Assembly (NCBI GenBank): GCA_002284615.2
Contig: MU069627.1
Span: 307,562 to 324,980 of the forward strand
Source: Dunaliella salina
Taxonomy: Eukaryota > Chlorophyta > Chlorophyceae > Chlamydomonadales > Dunaliellaceae
DNA: 17,419 bases
Direction: 5' to 3'
Shown here piece after piece: positions 1 through 9,053 of the stretch (position 1 is the stretch's first letter; the number at the start of each line of letters is the position of its first letter). A program made the translations under genes and the position numbers. Under the pieces are notes generated by a model, which was not told the origin of the DNA, did not search any database, and was given only the letters and a program-made list of their open reading frames with translations.

Positions 1-104
<104 letters not shown>

Positions 105-587
105 CGTGCGTGCAATGTATGCAAGTCAGATACACCAGTCTAGATTTTTTACGTATATGCACACAATGCCCCTTAAGAGGAAAGACAAGACGTCTTCTGA
201 ACCATGGTTGCATGCAACACAATGCGGTCAGCATCTACCCTGGTCACAAGGAAAATAGCATACCTGTTTGATGAACGTGTTAATTTGCTTTTGCCAATGG
301 CGTTTGCTGCCAAAAGATGCTATAGAGGTTGCTGCCCTATGATAGCTCAATTTTATCTCTGAAGCACTGCTGGTTTTCTCCATCACTCCAAGCATCTAGC
401 CAAACTGCACATGAGACACTGTGTCACCTCTCTGGCTATCAATTGATAGCCGCAGTTCAAGAGCCCAGAGAGAGCCCAGAGAGAGCCCAGAGAGATTACA
501 TACACTTAGGAGCAAGCACATATTGACAGGAAAATACTGACAACACCGCTCCCTGGAAAGGAGACAGAAGGAAATATGCCAAAATCT
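105..587. other. Region 3' of the RNase HII-like gene, no gene seen
   Basis: No protein-coding exon is recognisable on either strand. It holds a perfect 18-bp palindrome (GGCTATCAATTGATAGCC, 434-451), three head-to-tail copies of an 11-bp purine-rich unit (gcccagagaga-like, 461-495), and a TGTAA on the minus strand at 496-500. It is probably the 3' untranslated and downstream region of the minus-strand gene ending at 664. Confidence 0.5.
496..500 (-). terminator. Candidate TGTAA poly(A) signal for the RNase HII-like gene
   Basis: The minus strand reads TGTAA here, about 165 nt past the proposed stop at 664. TGTAA is the usual polyadenylation signal of chlorophyte green algae. A pentamer is common by chance, so the support is its position just past the gene and the palindrome next to it. 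Confidence 0.35.
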
Positions 588-627
588 AATACCTATTGTG
601 GTGGATCTCTCTTTGTTTGGTGCTCAT
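588..627 (-). repeat. Degenerate tandem copy of the last RNase HII-like exon end
   Basis: Read on the minus strand, this stretch repeats the end of exon 7 about 87 bp further on: atccatgagcac...tccaccac..taggtatta parallels atccacgagcat...tccaccgcaagaggtatatt at 676-720. Several positions have diverged and there is a small deletion, so it is a decayed duplicate rather than an exon. Confidence 0.6.
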
Positions 628-663
628 GGATGAATGAATGAAATGGAGGCAGAAAAAAAAATT

Positions 664-767
664 TCAAGAGACAATATACCTCTTGCGGTGGACACCCTCC
701 TTTGGCCCATGCTCGTGGATGAGGTCCCTGTGGAGGGCCGAGCCGTAGCCCTTGTGCTGTGCAAAGC
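664..767 (-). CDS. RNase HII-like exon 7 (C-terminus)
   Basis: 104 nt after acceptor acattggcag. It codes FAQHKGYGSALHRDLIHEHG, then PKEGVHRKRYIVS and TGA at 666-664. HKGYG, GP and HR are the C-terminal signatures of RNase HII. A GT after AAGAG (679-678) could be a donor to one more short exon, but I found no convincing one, and the domain is already of normal length (about 180 residues from GVDEAG to HR). Confidence 0.82.
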
Positions 768-3700
768 CTGCCAATGTAGAGGGAGAAAGACTGCCAGGTT
801 TAGTGGTTCAAAGTGACGAGCAATTTGCAATTGATCATACAATTTGAAGATCTTTGTCAGCAGCAGCAGCAGGTAAGCAGCCACAAAGCTCCAGGGACTT
901 CCATCGATGCCATCAATTTTTAAACGACACCTCACTCCAGATGATGCTCTAAAGATGCACACGGCTTGGACAACTTCCTCTCATGCCTGCTTTGTGCTTA
1001 CTGCCAGCATCAGAACCAAGTGCAGCGCTGCTACAAGCAAAATGCGGTCCAATGGCGAGCAAGTTGCCCAAGTTGCGCATGCATCTTTTGGTCCCTGCCA
1101 AAAGAAAAGAAAAGTCTACGCAAGCCAGGGGCCGCGTGCACCCAGGGATGGTCCCCTAAGTATGGTCTATGCCAGTTATTTGCAAGCCCATTCTACCTTT
1201 TGAGCCTCTGCCTATCACCTTGGCATCCTTGCAGCCTTTGCTGGTTGCACTGTTTTTTTTATTGTTACATCGACCCAAGGAAATAGCAGTTTCTCGTTAG
1301 GGCCATAGCACCTTCAGGATCAAAAGACGGTAAACCAGAAAAAAAGCTAGGGCTCCTATGAAGAAAAAAACAAGCAGAGGCTTGTGCGAGCAGCCTCCAG
1401 CCTTTGCAGACTGTTTGTACTTTTCCTTTCCTCTCCCAAAACATCTAGGGTGCGAGCTCCAAGCACTCACGAAATTCTGGGTACTCTTGGTCCAATTCCA
1501 TCATTTTGTCATCAAGGAGGCACTTGCAGATCACTGAGGCTGCAGCAATGGGTGCCACGGATTCAGCACCTTTGACGATGCCTGCATGTGCATTGTATGC
1601 ATGTTGTTAAGGCACATGCAGATCATCGAGGTTAGATCATTGAGGCAGCAATGGGTGCATTGTGCTTCTTGTTTAAGCTCTTGCAGTCATTGGGGCTGCA
1701 GAAATGTGTGCCACAGACTCTGCTTCCTTCAAAATACCTGCATGTGTATTTTACACAATTTTGCCTTGCATGGTTTGTTCGAGCACTTGCAGACCACCGA
1801 GGCTGCAGCAAATGATGCTTTGCATGGTTTCCTCAGTTGCAGATTACTGAGCACTTGCTGGTTACTGAGCAGGTGATCACAGAGCTAAAGATAAGAAAAG
1901 AAAAGTTACACAGGCAAAGAATCTCCCCCGATATCCATTAAGGAAGGGGGGACACATTGGGTCAAAAAGAGCCGTGAGTCCCCTCCACCACAACATCTGA
2001 AAAGAAAAGGCTAATGAAGGTCTGGAAGGTGACTAGAAGCTCCCGGCTCTAGAACCTGGCTGTGGGAAGTAATCTTACTTTTGATAGCCCGACGCGTGGA
2101 AACTAGTTTGTGAGCGTAGTGACCAGAAAAGGCATGAAGTTGTTGAGCCAGCCTTGTGGCACGCTGGTGATCCAATCCTGGTTGTTTGAATTGTTTCAGG
2201 GTGTGCTTCATGTAAATAGTCCCACCAACACACAGGTGGATAGGTTGAGTAGTAACAGCTTCAGCATTTAAAAGTTTACAAGGTCTGCATGCTGCTTTGC
2301 TGCGTTCAACTGATGCTCTGGCCTTGTCTCTTCACAGAACTTGATTTCTAAAAGGTGCACAAGGCCTTCATTCGCATGAAGTCTAAGGGGTTGCCTCATG
2401 CGGCTATTTCTGGTGGTCCTCCGTCTGGAGCTGCACAAAACGTGATGTGAACGGGTAGGAAAAGTATTATTAAGAGTTGGTTTGGTATTAAACAAGGTAA
2501 TCAAACTAGCATCTGATCGACTTGAGTCTTTTCCTCTTTGCAAAATTATGAGGGAAGAAGTAAGTAGGAACAGTCAAAGGCATTGTGGGGAGATTGAGGT
2601 TGCGTTGAGCGAGTTTGGAATTGTTTCCTATGTCAATGTAGACCAAGCATGATCCCAGCGGGCTTTTGCTGAGGTTTTGTATAGCTACAGTACTGTGTTA
2701 CTTTGCCCACAGGCTCTGCCCCCTGCACAGAACCTGCATGTACGTAGTGTGTCAGGCTAGAAAGGGCACCAATGACGACACTTCAGAAAGGCCATCATCC
2801 CAGCTGGGAGCCACCTTGCATACTTCTGTGCAGCCCACCTGCCCCTAGCATGCTGGCATGCTAAATACCCTCTCAGGAGTGAGGAATAACAAGGCACTGC
2901 CAGACTTCAAGTTTGCCAATCATCTTAGCCTGGGGGATACCTGGCATCCTTTTGAGCAGGCTTCCTGCCCCTACCATTCTGGTGTGAAAAGAAAGGAAAG
3001 AAGTGTCTGCGCCAGCCACAGGCGGCGTGCATGAAGGAGGTGTGTCTCATAGCATTCAGGCATGTCAAGCACCCTTTTAGGAGTTATTGGAAACAACACA
3101 AGTTACAGACATTCCGGGGACACTCTTGGTCACATTATAGGCAAGGAAAGGAAAAGCTACGCGAGCGGGACTAGCCCCCAAGCATCACAGGGGAACGACC
3201 TTGGCACCCAGAAGGGCCCGCTTATCGAACCCCTATAGAATCAAACCCACGACCTCCACGTCCCGTTTGGGGATATGATCCAGATGAACCACACCAGGTT
3301 CCCGCCTAAGGCAATAGAACACAGGAATCGTTCATATTTAACCATTTCAGCTCGAAGCTGGTCTGGGTGTGCCTTCTTGGGCCCAAATGGTCAAGTACAG
3401 ATGACACCTGCCCAGAAAGGTCCGGCTGCCATGAAATGGTGAAATAGAGGCGACCTCAGCCAAAAGGGTCTGCTTGCCATGAAATGGTGAAATAGAAACG
3501 ACCTCAGACCCCAAGGGTCTGGGTATGCAGTGAAGTCTTGAAATGCCAGTGATCACAGCGACCTACTCTCTGTGGGAAAAGGCACCTCCTCCTCATCCAG
3601 CTCAGTATTGCCATCCACCAGCACGTAGTCAATGGCTTCTGCAGGCATCTGCCCTGCAGCCTTCCCCATGGCCATGATGGCGGCGCTCCGTGGATTCATC

Positions 3701-4018
3701 TGCATGGACAAAAGGAGAAAAGAGAGCTTGTTTGAATAATAAAAATGAGCCTTGGCTCTGGGTATCCCCTTTCCCTTTTTTGTTGCAGGGGAGCAGTTTC
3801 ATTGCCTGGTCTTTTTCTGTTTGCTTTTGATGTCACCAAGCCTGCGCGATCGCTGCTCCTCGTATGGATGATCACAGCTCCTTCAAGTTGTATGGATAAA
3901 CATGCACAACCCAATAATGAACGAGTACTTGTAGAATCCCGACCAATAAAGCCTTACGACCAACCATGAAAAAAAATTAGCACAGGAAAATTGAATACGC
4001 ATTCAATACACGCACGCG

Positions 4019-4074
<56 letters not shown>

Positions 4075-4399
4075 NGCTGCCTCCACAACAGCACACGTGG
4101 TCTGGATGGAGCAGCCCATGCACTCCAAGCTTCAGCTGCGCAAAAGCATGCTCAGGGATCAGCTTTCAGAAGCAAGCTCCATCCCTTAGCACATGCCTGA
4201 GCCACACAGGCTCCAGCACATGCCCTCATTAATCAAATATAGTACATTTAATTAACCAATTGATTAATCATTAATTAAATGTCGTACATGCCCTCATTAA
4301 TCAAATGTAGCAGAGCCATGTATAGCAATGCAGGCTGGCATTATCGGGGGGCACCATAGCATCTTTCAGTGCTGGCACACGCAAGTGCACGCGCACGCG

Positions 4400-4492
<93 letters not shown>

Positions 4493-7400
4493 GCTGGCGC
4501 ACCTTGTCAATCTCATCCACTTCCACGAAATGATGCATGTACACAAATCCAGGTATGCCTGAATACGAGTAAGAGGCACAGAGAATCCATCTTAAAATTG
4601 TTTAAATGAAAACGTCAACGCGCTCTTATTGATAAAAATCCTAGCATGTACAGAGAGACAACATGTTCACAAGATAGCCACCACAGTCAGGAAAAAGCGC
4701 AATAAAAGTTGACGAGGATTGAGAAATTTTGTTTATGGGGCTTGCCCAGCTGCACGGCTGGGTCATGCACTGAAAGTTTCAGAGCCAATTAGCTGACAGC
4801 CATGCTAAACCTAGAGATTGCTACCATAGAAAGGCTGCTGATACCTGGAAGGGTTACCAAAGCTGCTGATGGCCTTTCTGGATATGAGCAGCCTTCCCTA
4901 ATGTCAGCAGCCCTCCTAGATCTTATCTTCTGTTAAAATCTAGGATGGCTACACATATCTAGGAAGGCTACCAAGCCGTTGATGGCCTTTCTGGATATGA
5001 GCAGCCTTCCTAGATGTTGGCAGCCTTCTTAGGACTTATCTCCTGCTGATATCTAGGAAGGGTGCTCATAATATCTAGGAAGGCTTTCAAAGCCGCTGAT
5101 GGCCTTTAAATACGAGCAGCCTGCCAAGATATTAGCAGCCTTCCTAGATCTTATCTCCTGCAAATCCCCAGGAATCCTGGGAATCCTGGGAAGGGTGGTC
5201 ATATCCAGGAAGGCTATCAACGGCTTGGGCAGCCTTTCTGGACATGAGCAGCCTTAATTGATCTTAGCAGGAGACAGTCACTTTGACCATGGATGCTGCC
5301 ATGATTGGCATTTAGGGCAATGTGGTGAGCTTGCCTTCTCCTTGCAGGGAGCCATGCTTGGAAGCGTGCGACAGTGGACAATGGTGGATGGACCTATCCC
5401 ATGCAACTCCAAACAGCAATAAGATGGCAGGAAAGGAAATAGCAGTTCTTCCAGCACAGCAAGCAGCACAGTCGTTGAGGATAGAAATTGACTTCCAATT
5501 AGCTAATGTCAGTGGGAGCATGCCCAAGTGCAGTCACACACAAAAACACATGCAACTCATCACCACTCTTTTGTTTTGTGGATCCACCTGAGAACCAGGG
5601 TGCGCATGCACATCCCAAAAGCCAGACCTAGGTTCTCCTGTGTGGATCCCCATCCTTGTCTTCCTGTGGCTCTGTTCTACAAGCCTGCAAATCATCCTCT
5701 CTGTGTACAGGTAAATGCATTTGCATCCTAAGCTTTCACCTGAAGCTTGCTTTAAGCAGACTGACATGATGATCCCACCAATAGGAAAGAGAAATCCAAG
5801 AGCAAAAAAAAGAACAGAGGAAGTCACGAAGGCAGAAGAAGACATGATGATCCCACAAAAAGAGGGCAGCAGTGAACATATTTGGAGCACCTGGAACGAC
5901 CGCATGTATGCATGTATGCAAGGCCTGCTCATCAGCTTTTTCAACTCATTACTTCTTACTTTGACTCAGGTCCCTCTCAACTCACTTGTGAGCTCTGCAA
6001 AAACCTCCCGACGCCGCTTGTCGGACAGCCTCTGGTTGCTGCGCAGTGCGGTAGGGATCTCTGCTTCACGTGGGATTGTGCACGCCACAGCAATAAGCGG
6101 CCCTGCGTTTGCAGTAAAGATGTGTCCATGGTCACAGTTGTTTCAGCTCGGTGAGTTAGTATTTGTCTGCAGGCAACAAGGGGCACGCACTTGTAGAGAA
6201 AAGAAAAGAGAAAAGAAAAAACTATGCGGGCAGAGAAACTCTAGAGATCTCCCCCCATCAATTAAGGGAAAGGAGATGCATTATCTCAAAAGAGCCTCGA
6301 CGCCACTGTACCAAACCACTTGCAGCAAGATTGGAATTAGTACCAGAGTGCAGCGCCAGAGAAAAAGAAGGTCTGCCTGCACTTTGCCAGGGGCATGGCG
6401 TTTTCTGATGTTCACAACCTTTGCAAAGTAAAGTGCAGGCAAGTGAAAGGAAAAGTCTATGCTGGACAGTATCCAGCATGCATAGGGGAATACTCAACAG
6501 CCTGCGCTGACACTATCTGAGCCTCACCAGCTGGCCATCTCGCAAAGTGCAGGCAGATCTTTTTCAAATCTTGAAAGAATTGGCTTACAGACACGGGTGT
6601 TTTGAGGAGGAAAGCTGTTGCAGGAGTGGTCCTGAAAGTTAACGCGGTGGAGGTGGTGCTCCGAGGTAGAGTGATCTCAGCTTGGGTCTGCATTGCTGCG
6701 TATACACCTCCTGGATACAGCCGGCCCCTGTGCATGAGGGGGGGCCCATGCTGAGGTGTTGGATAGCTTTCTCTGAAGCTAAGGGGTAGGTCTCAAGTTT
6801 GCTGGACAGGGCCTCTTGACAGCCTTGTATGAGTGTCCTAGGTGGAGGCCACCTTGCAGGAGTAGACTTTTGTGCTTCTCTTCCTCTTGGTGTGAATTGG
6901 TGGGGCTCACTCTCGGTTTCAGCGTTGACTGTTAGGTCTTTCCCCAGTGCATACTAGCTTTTGCCCAGTGAACTTCACTTGAAGACTTCTTCTTCTTCTG
7001 GTCGAGTATGTATTGCATGATGCCAGTGCTCATACACAGGGTCCAAGCTCATGCGTGCAACTTGAAGTGCAAAAGTTGGATGTTAGTACAAATGCTCGCA
7101 CTGAATTTGGGCAAGCTCGGCTGGAAATCCAGGCAAATCTCAGACTTTAGCCCAAAATTTTGAATCCAAGCCTATCATGATAAAAAAAAAGTTGCCCCCA
7201 AAGAATTGTGGAAAAAGCTCCAAGGTGCTCATTGAGTGAAAAGAGGGATTGTGGCTTAGAGGTCCACCTAACCAACCTGATGTTTTTACCCCGACCCAGG
7301 CAGACCACTGGACCACCCCATTTCCTCTGCAGCTCTGCCTTCAATTGGGCTACTTAGAAAAATTCAGTCCGCCAGCAAAGCCGCCCATATGCAACCTCTG

Positions 7401-9053
7401 TGCGCTCTTTACCAGGCCAACCAGTCCGCCACGATCCCTCTAAGATCCCTGATCGTGACAAGGACATCGAACTTGTTGGATTGAAATTCTGTCCCGACAT
7501 CAACCTCTTCATCACTTTGGATCGTGCTGCAGCTCAACATTCTCACATTATAACCAGACTTAAATCCCGCAGCTCAAGAAATGCAAACAGATATAACAAA
7601 GTGACTCTGCATATCATTTCAATTGGTGTGGCACTATTTACAATGAAAACACAATAAAACCTATTATGAATCTGGGCCTCGCCACGCACAAAGCTGAATC
7701 ACTAGCAAAAAAGCTTAGCCTGTCATGTCATTCAAAAGTTGCCATCCACCATTAACACTCAGACATGCATGCCATATGGCAGACAACCCTCCAGATCCCG
7801 ATTAAATCTGTTTCTTGTTCTCTTATAAGCCAGCTGTGTCTAATGTAGGTTCAGAGGGCCTTCTGGTGAGGCCTCTAGCTTTCCAGTTAGGGGTACTTCT
7901 TTTAATGCACGCAGCCCCCGGCTTGCACAGACTTTTCTTTTTCTTTTCTTCTTCTGCTCTACTTCTTTTCTTTTCACCACATCACCCCCCCCCACATCCC
8001 TTTTCTGGCACCCTAGCGCACACACCAAGCCAATTTTCCAATGCATTCTTTTGCTGAGTTGTGTCTGTCATCATATAATATAAATGCATAAAAAATCTGG
8101 GGAAGGCGGGAGAGGGGCTTAGAAAAGTTCCAAGTGACAGAATTCCCTGAAATGGCCAAGCTGGGGCCCTCTGATGCTCGCTCTCTTTGAACACAGCCAA
8201 AATCAGTTGCATTCGACCATGAATACCTGCAAGCGATCCCAGCCCAGCCTCGTCAACACCCACGATATGCTTGAAGCCCTGCAGGAGCAACAGGAAAATG
8301 AAATCTTACAATACGGCTGCACGTCGCTTGTAACAAGGCAATGTTAATTTTGTCGGCCATGGCTTTCCTTGGTTGGAAGGCTGACCATGCTTTTTTTGAA
8401 AGGTCTCGAACGCTAATCTTTCGGCTGCCAACTTTACATCTTGAGAAACTCGGCTAGACCTGTCTTCTTTCTTTCCTGTCATGCTTCTCTCAGTCTGAAC
8501 TTCTTGGTGGGGAGTTCATTTGTTCTGTGCACCAATGTGGCCCCCTTTCTGTGATTGATGTGGGGAGTTTTCATCGCTGCATAGTTTTCCTTGTTCTCTC
8601 AAGGCAATGCAACATCTTGCCTCGGGACAAACCTATGCTAACAAATACGTCCACACATTGAAATGAGTGCATGCCCCCCAAGGAGCTGCAATCACCCACC
8701 TGATCCCATAGCTCCTGCTCTCTCGCACGTGTGGGAGGCACCGTGGGGACAGGCTTTGCACGTGGGGGTTTTTCCTGTGGTTTGTCCTCTTCCGCCGCCT
8801 CGGGAACATGAGTGGGCAATGCAGTTGGGGTCTCTGCTGGACCTGCACCATCCTGGGAGGACTTGCCCCTCTTTGCAGCTGCTGTTGGGGGGGCGGAGAG
8901 TGGTGAGGCGCCAGCATCAGGGCTTGTTTTCTTGCGTGCAGCTAAAGCAAACAAGCGCGAGGTAGGGCTCAGCCCCATTGCAGGTGCCCCAGCAAAAGTA
9001 TGCTGTGGCATTCCCACTGTACGCATGAGGGGACCCAGATGCCGTGAATGCAT
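664..9053 (-). CDS. Ribonuclease HII-like protein, seven exons, altered active site
   Basis: Spliced minus-strand gene: exons 9053-8700, 8278-8227, 6102-5986, 4558-4503, 3699-3567, 1581-1471 and 767-664; 927 nt, 308 codons plus stop. All introns are GT-AG and the phase is kept at every junction. Residues 1-118 form a basic, Pro/Ala-rich extension (possible organelle transit peptide). The RNase HII domain follows: GVDEAGLGSLAG (Asp127, Glu128), RLSDKRRREVFAEL, VEVDEID, DYVLVDGN (Asp222), KGAESVAPIAAAS, HKGYG, GP and HRKR. RNase HII removes ribonucleotides from DNA and RNA-DNA hybrids using an Asp-Glu-Asp-Asp centre. Here the fourth acid (KGD) is Ala243, the junction-sensing GRG is GLG, DSK is SNQ, and NIL is NPR. 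The family and exon structure are well supported; activity is doubtful. The start is the first ATG after an in-frame TAG (9125-9123). An upstream exon is possible. The C-terminus assumes exon 7 reads through to TGA. Confidence 0.87.
768..1470 (-). other. Intron 6 of the RNase HII-like gene
   Basis: 703 nt. It contains a short CAG run (859-871), a purine-edged repeat (about 1097-1150; aaaagaaaagaaaagtctacgc), and at 1252-1306 a poly-T-led segment resembling 10480-10527 (tttttttNgttacat...cccaagga.at.gca). No other gene seen. Confidence 0.7.
1471..1581 (-). CDS. RNase HII-like exon 6 (KGA in place of KGD)
   Basis: 111 nt between acceptor gcacatgcag and donor GTGAGT, coding IVKGAESVAPIAAASVICKC and then DDKMMELDQEYPEF. 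IAAASVI.K aligns with the SIAAASIIAKVTRD block with no gap, which places Ala243 at the position of the fourth catalytic Asp. The KVTRD motif reads KCLLD. Confidence 0.9.
1607..1875 (-). repeat. Diverged tandem copies of exon 6 start plus splice acceptor
   Basis: Upstream of exon 6 in the gene's direction, its acceptor and first ~70 nt recur in degenerate form at about 1607-1670, 1677-1750, 1779-1827 and 1838-1875. The 1677-1750 copy is the best: it has its own catgcag acceptor (pseudo-exon start 1737) and, in the same phase, reads SILKEAESVAHISAAP against SIVKGAESVAPIAAAS in the real exon. It ends in a stop with no clear donor, so it looks like a decayed exon duplicate. Confidence 0.7.
2011..2543 (-). 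pseudogene. Retroelement C-terminal fragment, frameshifted
   Basis: Minus-strand frames 2543-2268 and 2211-2011 are two halves of one decayed protein. The first contains RTTRNSRMRQPLRLHANEG, then LVHLLEIKFCEETRPEHQLN and AAKQHADLV. The second contains TIYMKHTLKQFKQPGLDHQR and LAQQLHAFSGHYAHKLVSTR. I recognise these blocks as a terminal domain common in green-algal retroelement proteins; E-I-K-x-C resembles a nuclease-type acidic core, but that is only a suggestion. Stops and a shift near 2268 separate the parts. It lies in intron 5, in the gene's own orientation. Confidence 0.6.
3144..3310 (-). mobile_element. tRNA-derived SINE-like repeat
   Basis: On the minus strand there is a pol III A-box-like TGGTTCATCTGG (3291-3280) and, about 33 nt on, a B-box-like GGTTTGATTCT (3247-3237) preceded by gaggtcgtgg, as in the T-arm of a tRNA. 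The body then ends in a pyrimidine-rich tail (gcgtagcttttcctttcc, near 3160-3144). The cloverleaf is imperfect, so a tRNA-derived SINE fits better than a working tRNA. Confidence 0.45.
3361..3566 (-). repeat. 49-bp minisatellite at the 5' end of intron 5
   Basis: About four units spaced 49, 49 and 59 bp, marked on the plus strand by tgacacctg (3402), cgacctcag (3451 and 3500) and cgacctact (3559). The two middle units share ccatgaaatggtgaaatag. The last unit overlaps the donor GTAGGTCG of exon 5, so the array begins at the splice site. The open minus frame here (16-residue repeat) is a by-product of the unit length. Confidence 0.75.
3567..3699 (-). CDS. RNase HII-like exon 5 (third catalytic Asp)
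   Basis: 133 nt between acceptor ttgtccatgcag and donor GTAGGT. It codes MNPRSAAIMAMGKAAG, then DYVLVDGN, then an acidic loop (ELDEEEVPFPTE). The VDG aspartate is Asp222, corresponding to Asp108 of E. coli RNase HII. Its length from EID to VDGN matches the family almost exactly. Confidence 0.9.
4027..4074. repeat. (CA)24 microsatellite next to an N
   Basis: A CA run preceded by an alternating CG run (4015-4026) and followed by a single undetermined base at 4075. The N suggests the true length is not resolved in the assembly. Located in intron 4 of the RNase HII-like gene. Confidence 0.97.
4219..4310. repeat. AT-rich hairpin flanked by a 24-bp direct repeat
   Basis: catgccctcattaatcaaat followed by a/g and tag occurs at 4219-4242 and 4287-4310. 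Between the copies, gtacatttaattaa (4242-4255) is the inverse of ttaattaaatgtcgtac (4270-4286, with a 3-base bulge), with an AT-rich loop. This could be a small decayed insertion or a stable stem in intron 4. Confidence 0.6.
4408..4487. repeat. (CA)40 microsatellite beside the exon 4 donor
   Basis: An 80-bp CA tract preceded by alternating GC/AC (4389-4407). On the gene's strand it is (TG)40 starting about 15 nt downstream of the exon 4 donor at 4502-4501. Cys-Val and Thr-His open frames here are artefacts of the repeat. Confidence 0.97.
4503..4558 (-). CDS. RNase HII-like exon 4 (EID segment)
   Basis: 56 nt between acceptor gtattcag and donor GTGCGC, coding IPGFVYMHHFVEVDEIDK after a split Ser. 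VEVDEID corresponds to the conserved EID.INIL region; exon 5 continues MNPR in register, so INIL is replaced by MNPR. The donor is non-consensus after GT and a (TG)40 tract begins about 15 nt into the intron. Confidence 0.85.
4822..5275. repeat. Four-copy ~117-bp tandem repeat in intron 3
   Basis: The core gc.gctgatggcctttctgg, then atatgagcagcc, recurs at 4862, 4975, 5092 and, more diverged, about 5221 (spacing 113, 117, 129). Each unit has agcagccttcctaga and its inverse tctaggaaggct, so each can fold into a hairpin. The third unit carries a short internal expansion of gaatcctgg. No similarity to the neighbouring exons seen. Confidence 0.85.
5986..6102 (-). CDS. RNase HII-like exon 3
   Basis: 117 nt between acceptor aaacgcag and donor GTGAGT, completing the split Gly and coding PLIAVACTIP...RLSDKRRREVFAELT. 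This matches the AGPVVAAA...DSKKLSEKRRE.LYE.L stretch of RNase HII without gaps, but the DSK tripeptide reads Ser-Asn-Gln. Confidence 0.9.
6446..6965. repeat. Two inverted copies of an ~80-bp dispersed repeat
   Basis: 6893-6965 (plus sense) reads ttggtggggctcact, then gtttcagcgttgactgttag and tctttcc..agtgcatacta. 6446-6530 is a more diverged copy in the opposite sense (gaaaagtctatgctgg ... ctgacactatctgagcctcacc). The same consensus recurs at 9885-9975 and 10335-10480. Confidence 0.5.
7250..7760 (+). pseudogene. Retroelement C-terminal fragment, broken
   Basis: The plus frame at 7400-7657 reads KIPDRDKDIELVGLKFC, then RAAAQHSHIITRLKSRS and NKVTLHIISIGVALF before a stop. After a frameshift it continues NENTIKPIMNLGLATHKAES (about 7640-7700). 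The block order (acidic ELVGLKFC, AAAQH, VTLHII.IGVA, LGL.THKA) matches the minus-strand fragments at 2011-2543 and 9996-10280, so this is another relic of the same protein family. It lies antisense within intron 2. The 5' limit is uncertain. Confidence 0.55.
7841..7960 (+). mobile_element. SINE-like repeat with pyrimidine tail, copy A
   Basis: agctgtgtctaatgtaggtt, then cagagggccttctggtgaggcc, closely parallels agctgtgtccagtgtagctt and tagggccctttggcgaggcc at 9649-9692. Both copies end in a ttttcttttctt-type tail. Here the end gcacagacttttctttttc also resembles the tails of the minus-strand repeats near 1097, 2986 and 3144. Confidence 0.45.
8227..8278 (-). CDS. RNase HII-like exon 2 (DEAG motif)
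   Basis: 52 nt between acceptor ttgctcctgcag and donor GTATTC, coding GFKHIVGVDEAGLGSLA plus one base. It carries the first two catalytic acids (Asp127, Glu128). The family consensus DEAGRGPLAGP reads DEAGLGSLAGP here, so the Arg of the GRG junction-recognition motif is Leu. Confidence 0.9.
8279..8699 (-). other. Intron 1 of the RNase HII-like gene
   Basis: 421 nt, phase 0, with a clear gcag acceptor. Nothing else recognisable; the pyrimidine-rich tracts on the plus strand near 8460-8500 have no assigned role. Confidence 0.75.
8700..9053 (-). CDS. RNase HII-like exon 1 (N-terminal extension)
   Basis: 118 codons from the ATG at 9053-9051 to TGGGATCAG, then donor GTGGGT. The first ~45 residues are rich in Arg, His, Ser, Ala and Leu with almost no acids (MHSRHLGPLMRTVGMPQHT), resembling a mitochondrial or plastid presequence. 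Residues ~45-108 are a low-complexity Ala/Pro/Lys linker. The final REQELWDQ joins exon 2 GFKHIVGVDEAG, matching the usual E..L...G...I.GVDEAG start of RNase HII. The longer open frame begins at a GTG, which is not a likely eukaryotic start. Confidence 0.8.

Larger units (their letters stand above)
6103..8226 (-). other. Intron 2 of the RNase HII-like gene
   Basis: 2124 nt, the largest intron of this gene. It holds a plus-strand retroelement fragment (7250-7760), a plus-strand pyrimidine-tailed repeat (7841-7960), a minus-strand purine-edged repeat (6196-6300), and copies of a ~80-bp dispersed repeat (6446-6530 and 6893-6965). The open minus frame at 6457-6735 matches nothing I recognise. Confidence 0.7.

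Noticed and set aside
395..415. An eighth RNase HII-like exon (acceptor catgtgcag, short tail to a stop)
   Set aside because: It would code only a few residues without the expected SF.P motif. Reading exon 7 through to its own stop is simpler and gives a normal-length domain.
3237..3291. Functional tRNA gene on the minus strand
   Set aside because: Boxes are present but stems do not pair as a cloverleaf, and the sequence runs into a repeat tail.
5534..5944. 136-residue minus-strand frame with hydrophobic stretches
   Set aside because: Lies in intron 3 of the RNase HII-like gene, overlaps frames on the other strand, and has no recognisable domain or paired splice sites.
5715..6431. 238-residue plus-strand frame, the longest in the window
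   Set aside because: Composition is mixed and purine-driven, and it runs antisense over RNase HII-like exon 3, whose minus-strand reading fits the family and both splice phases.
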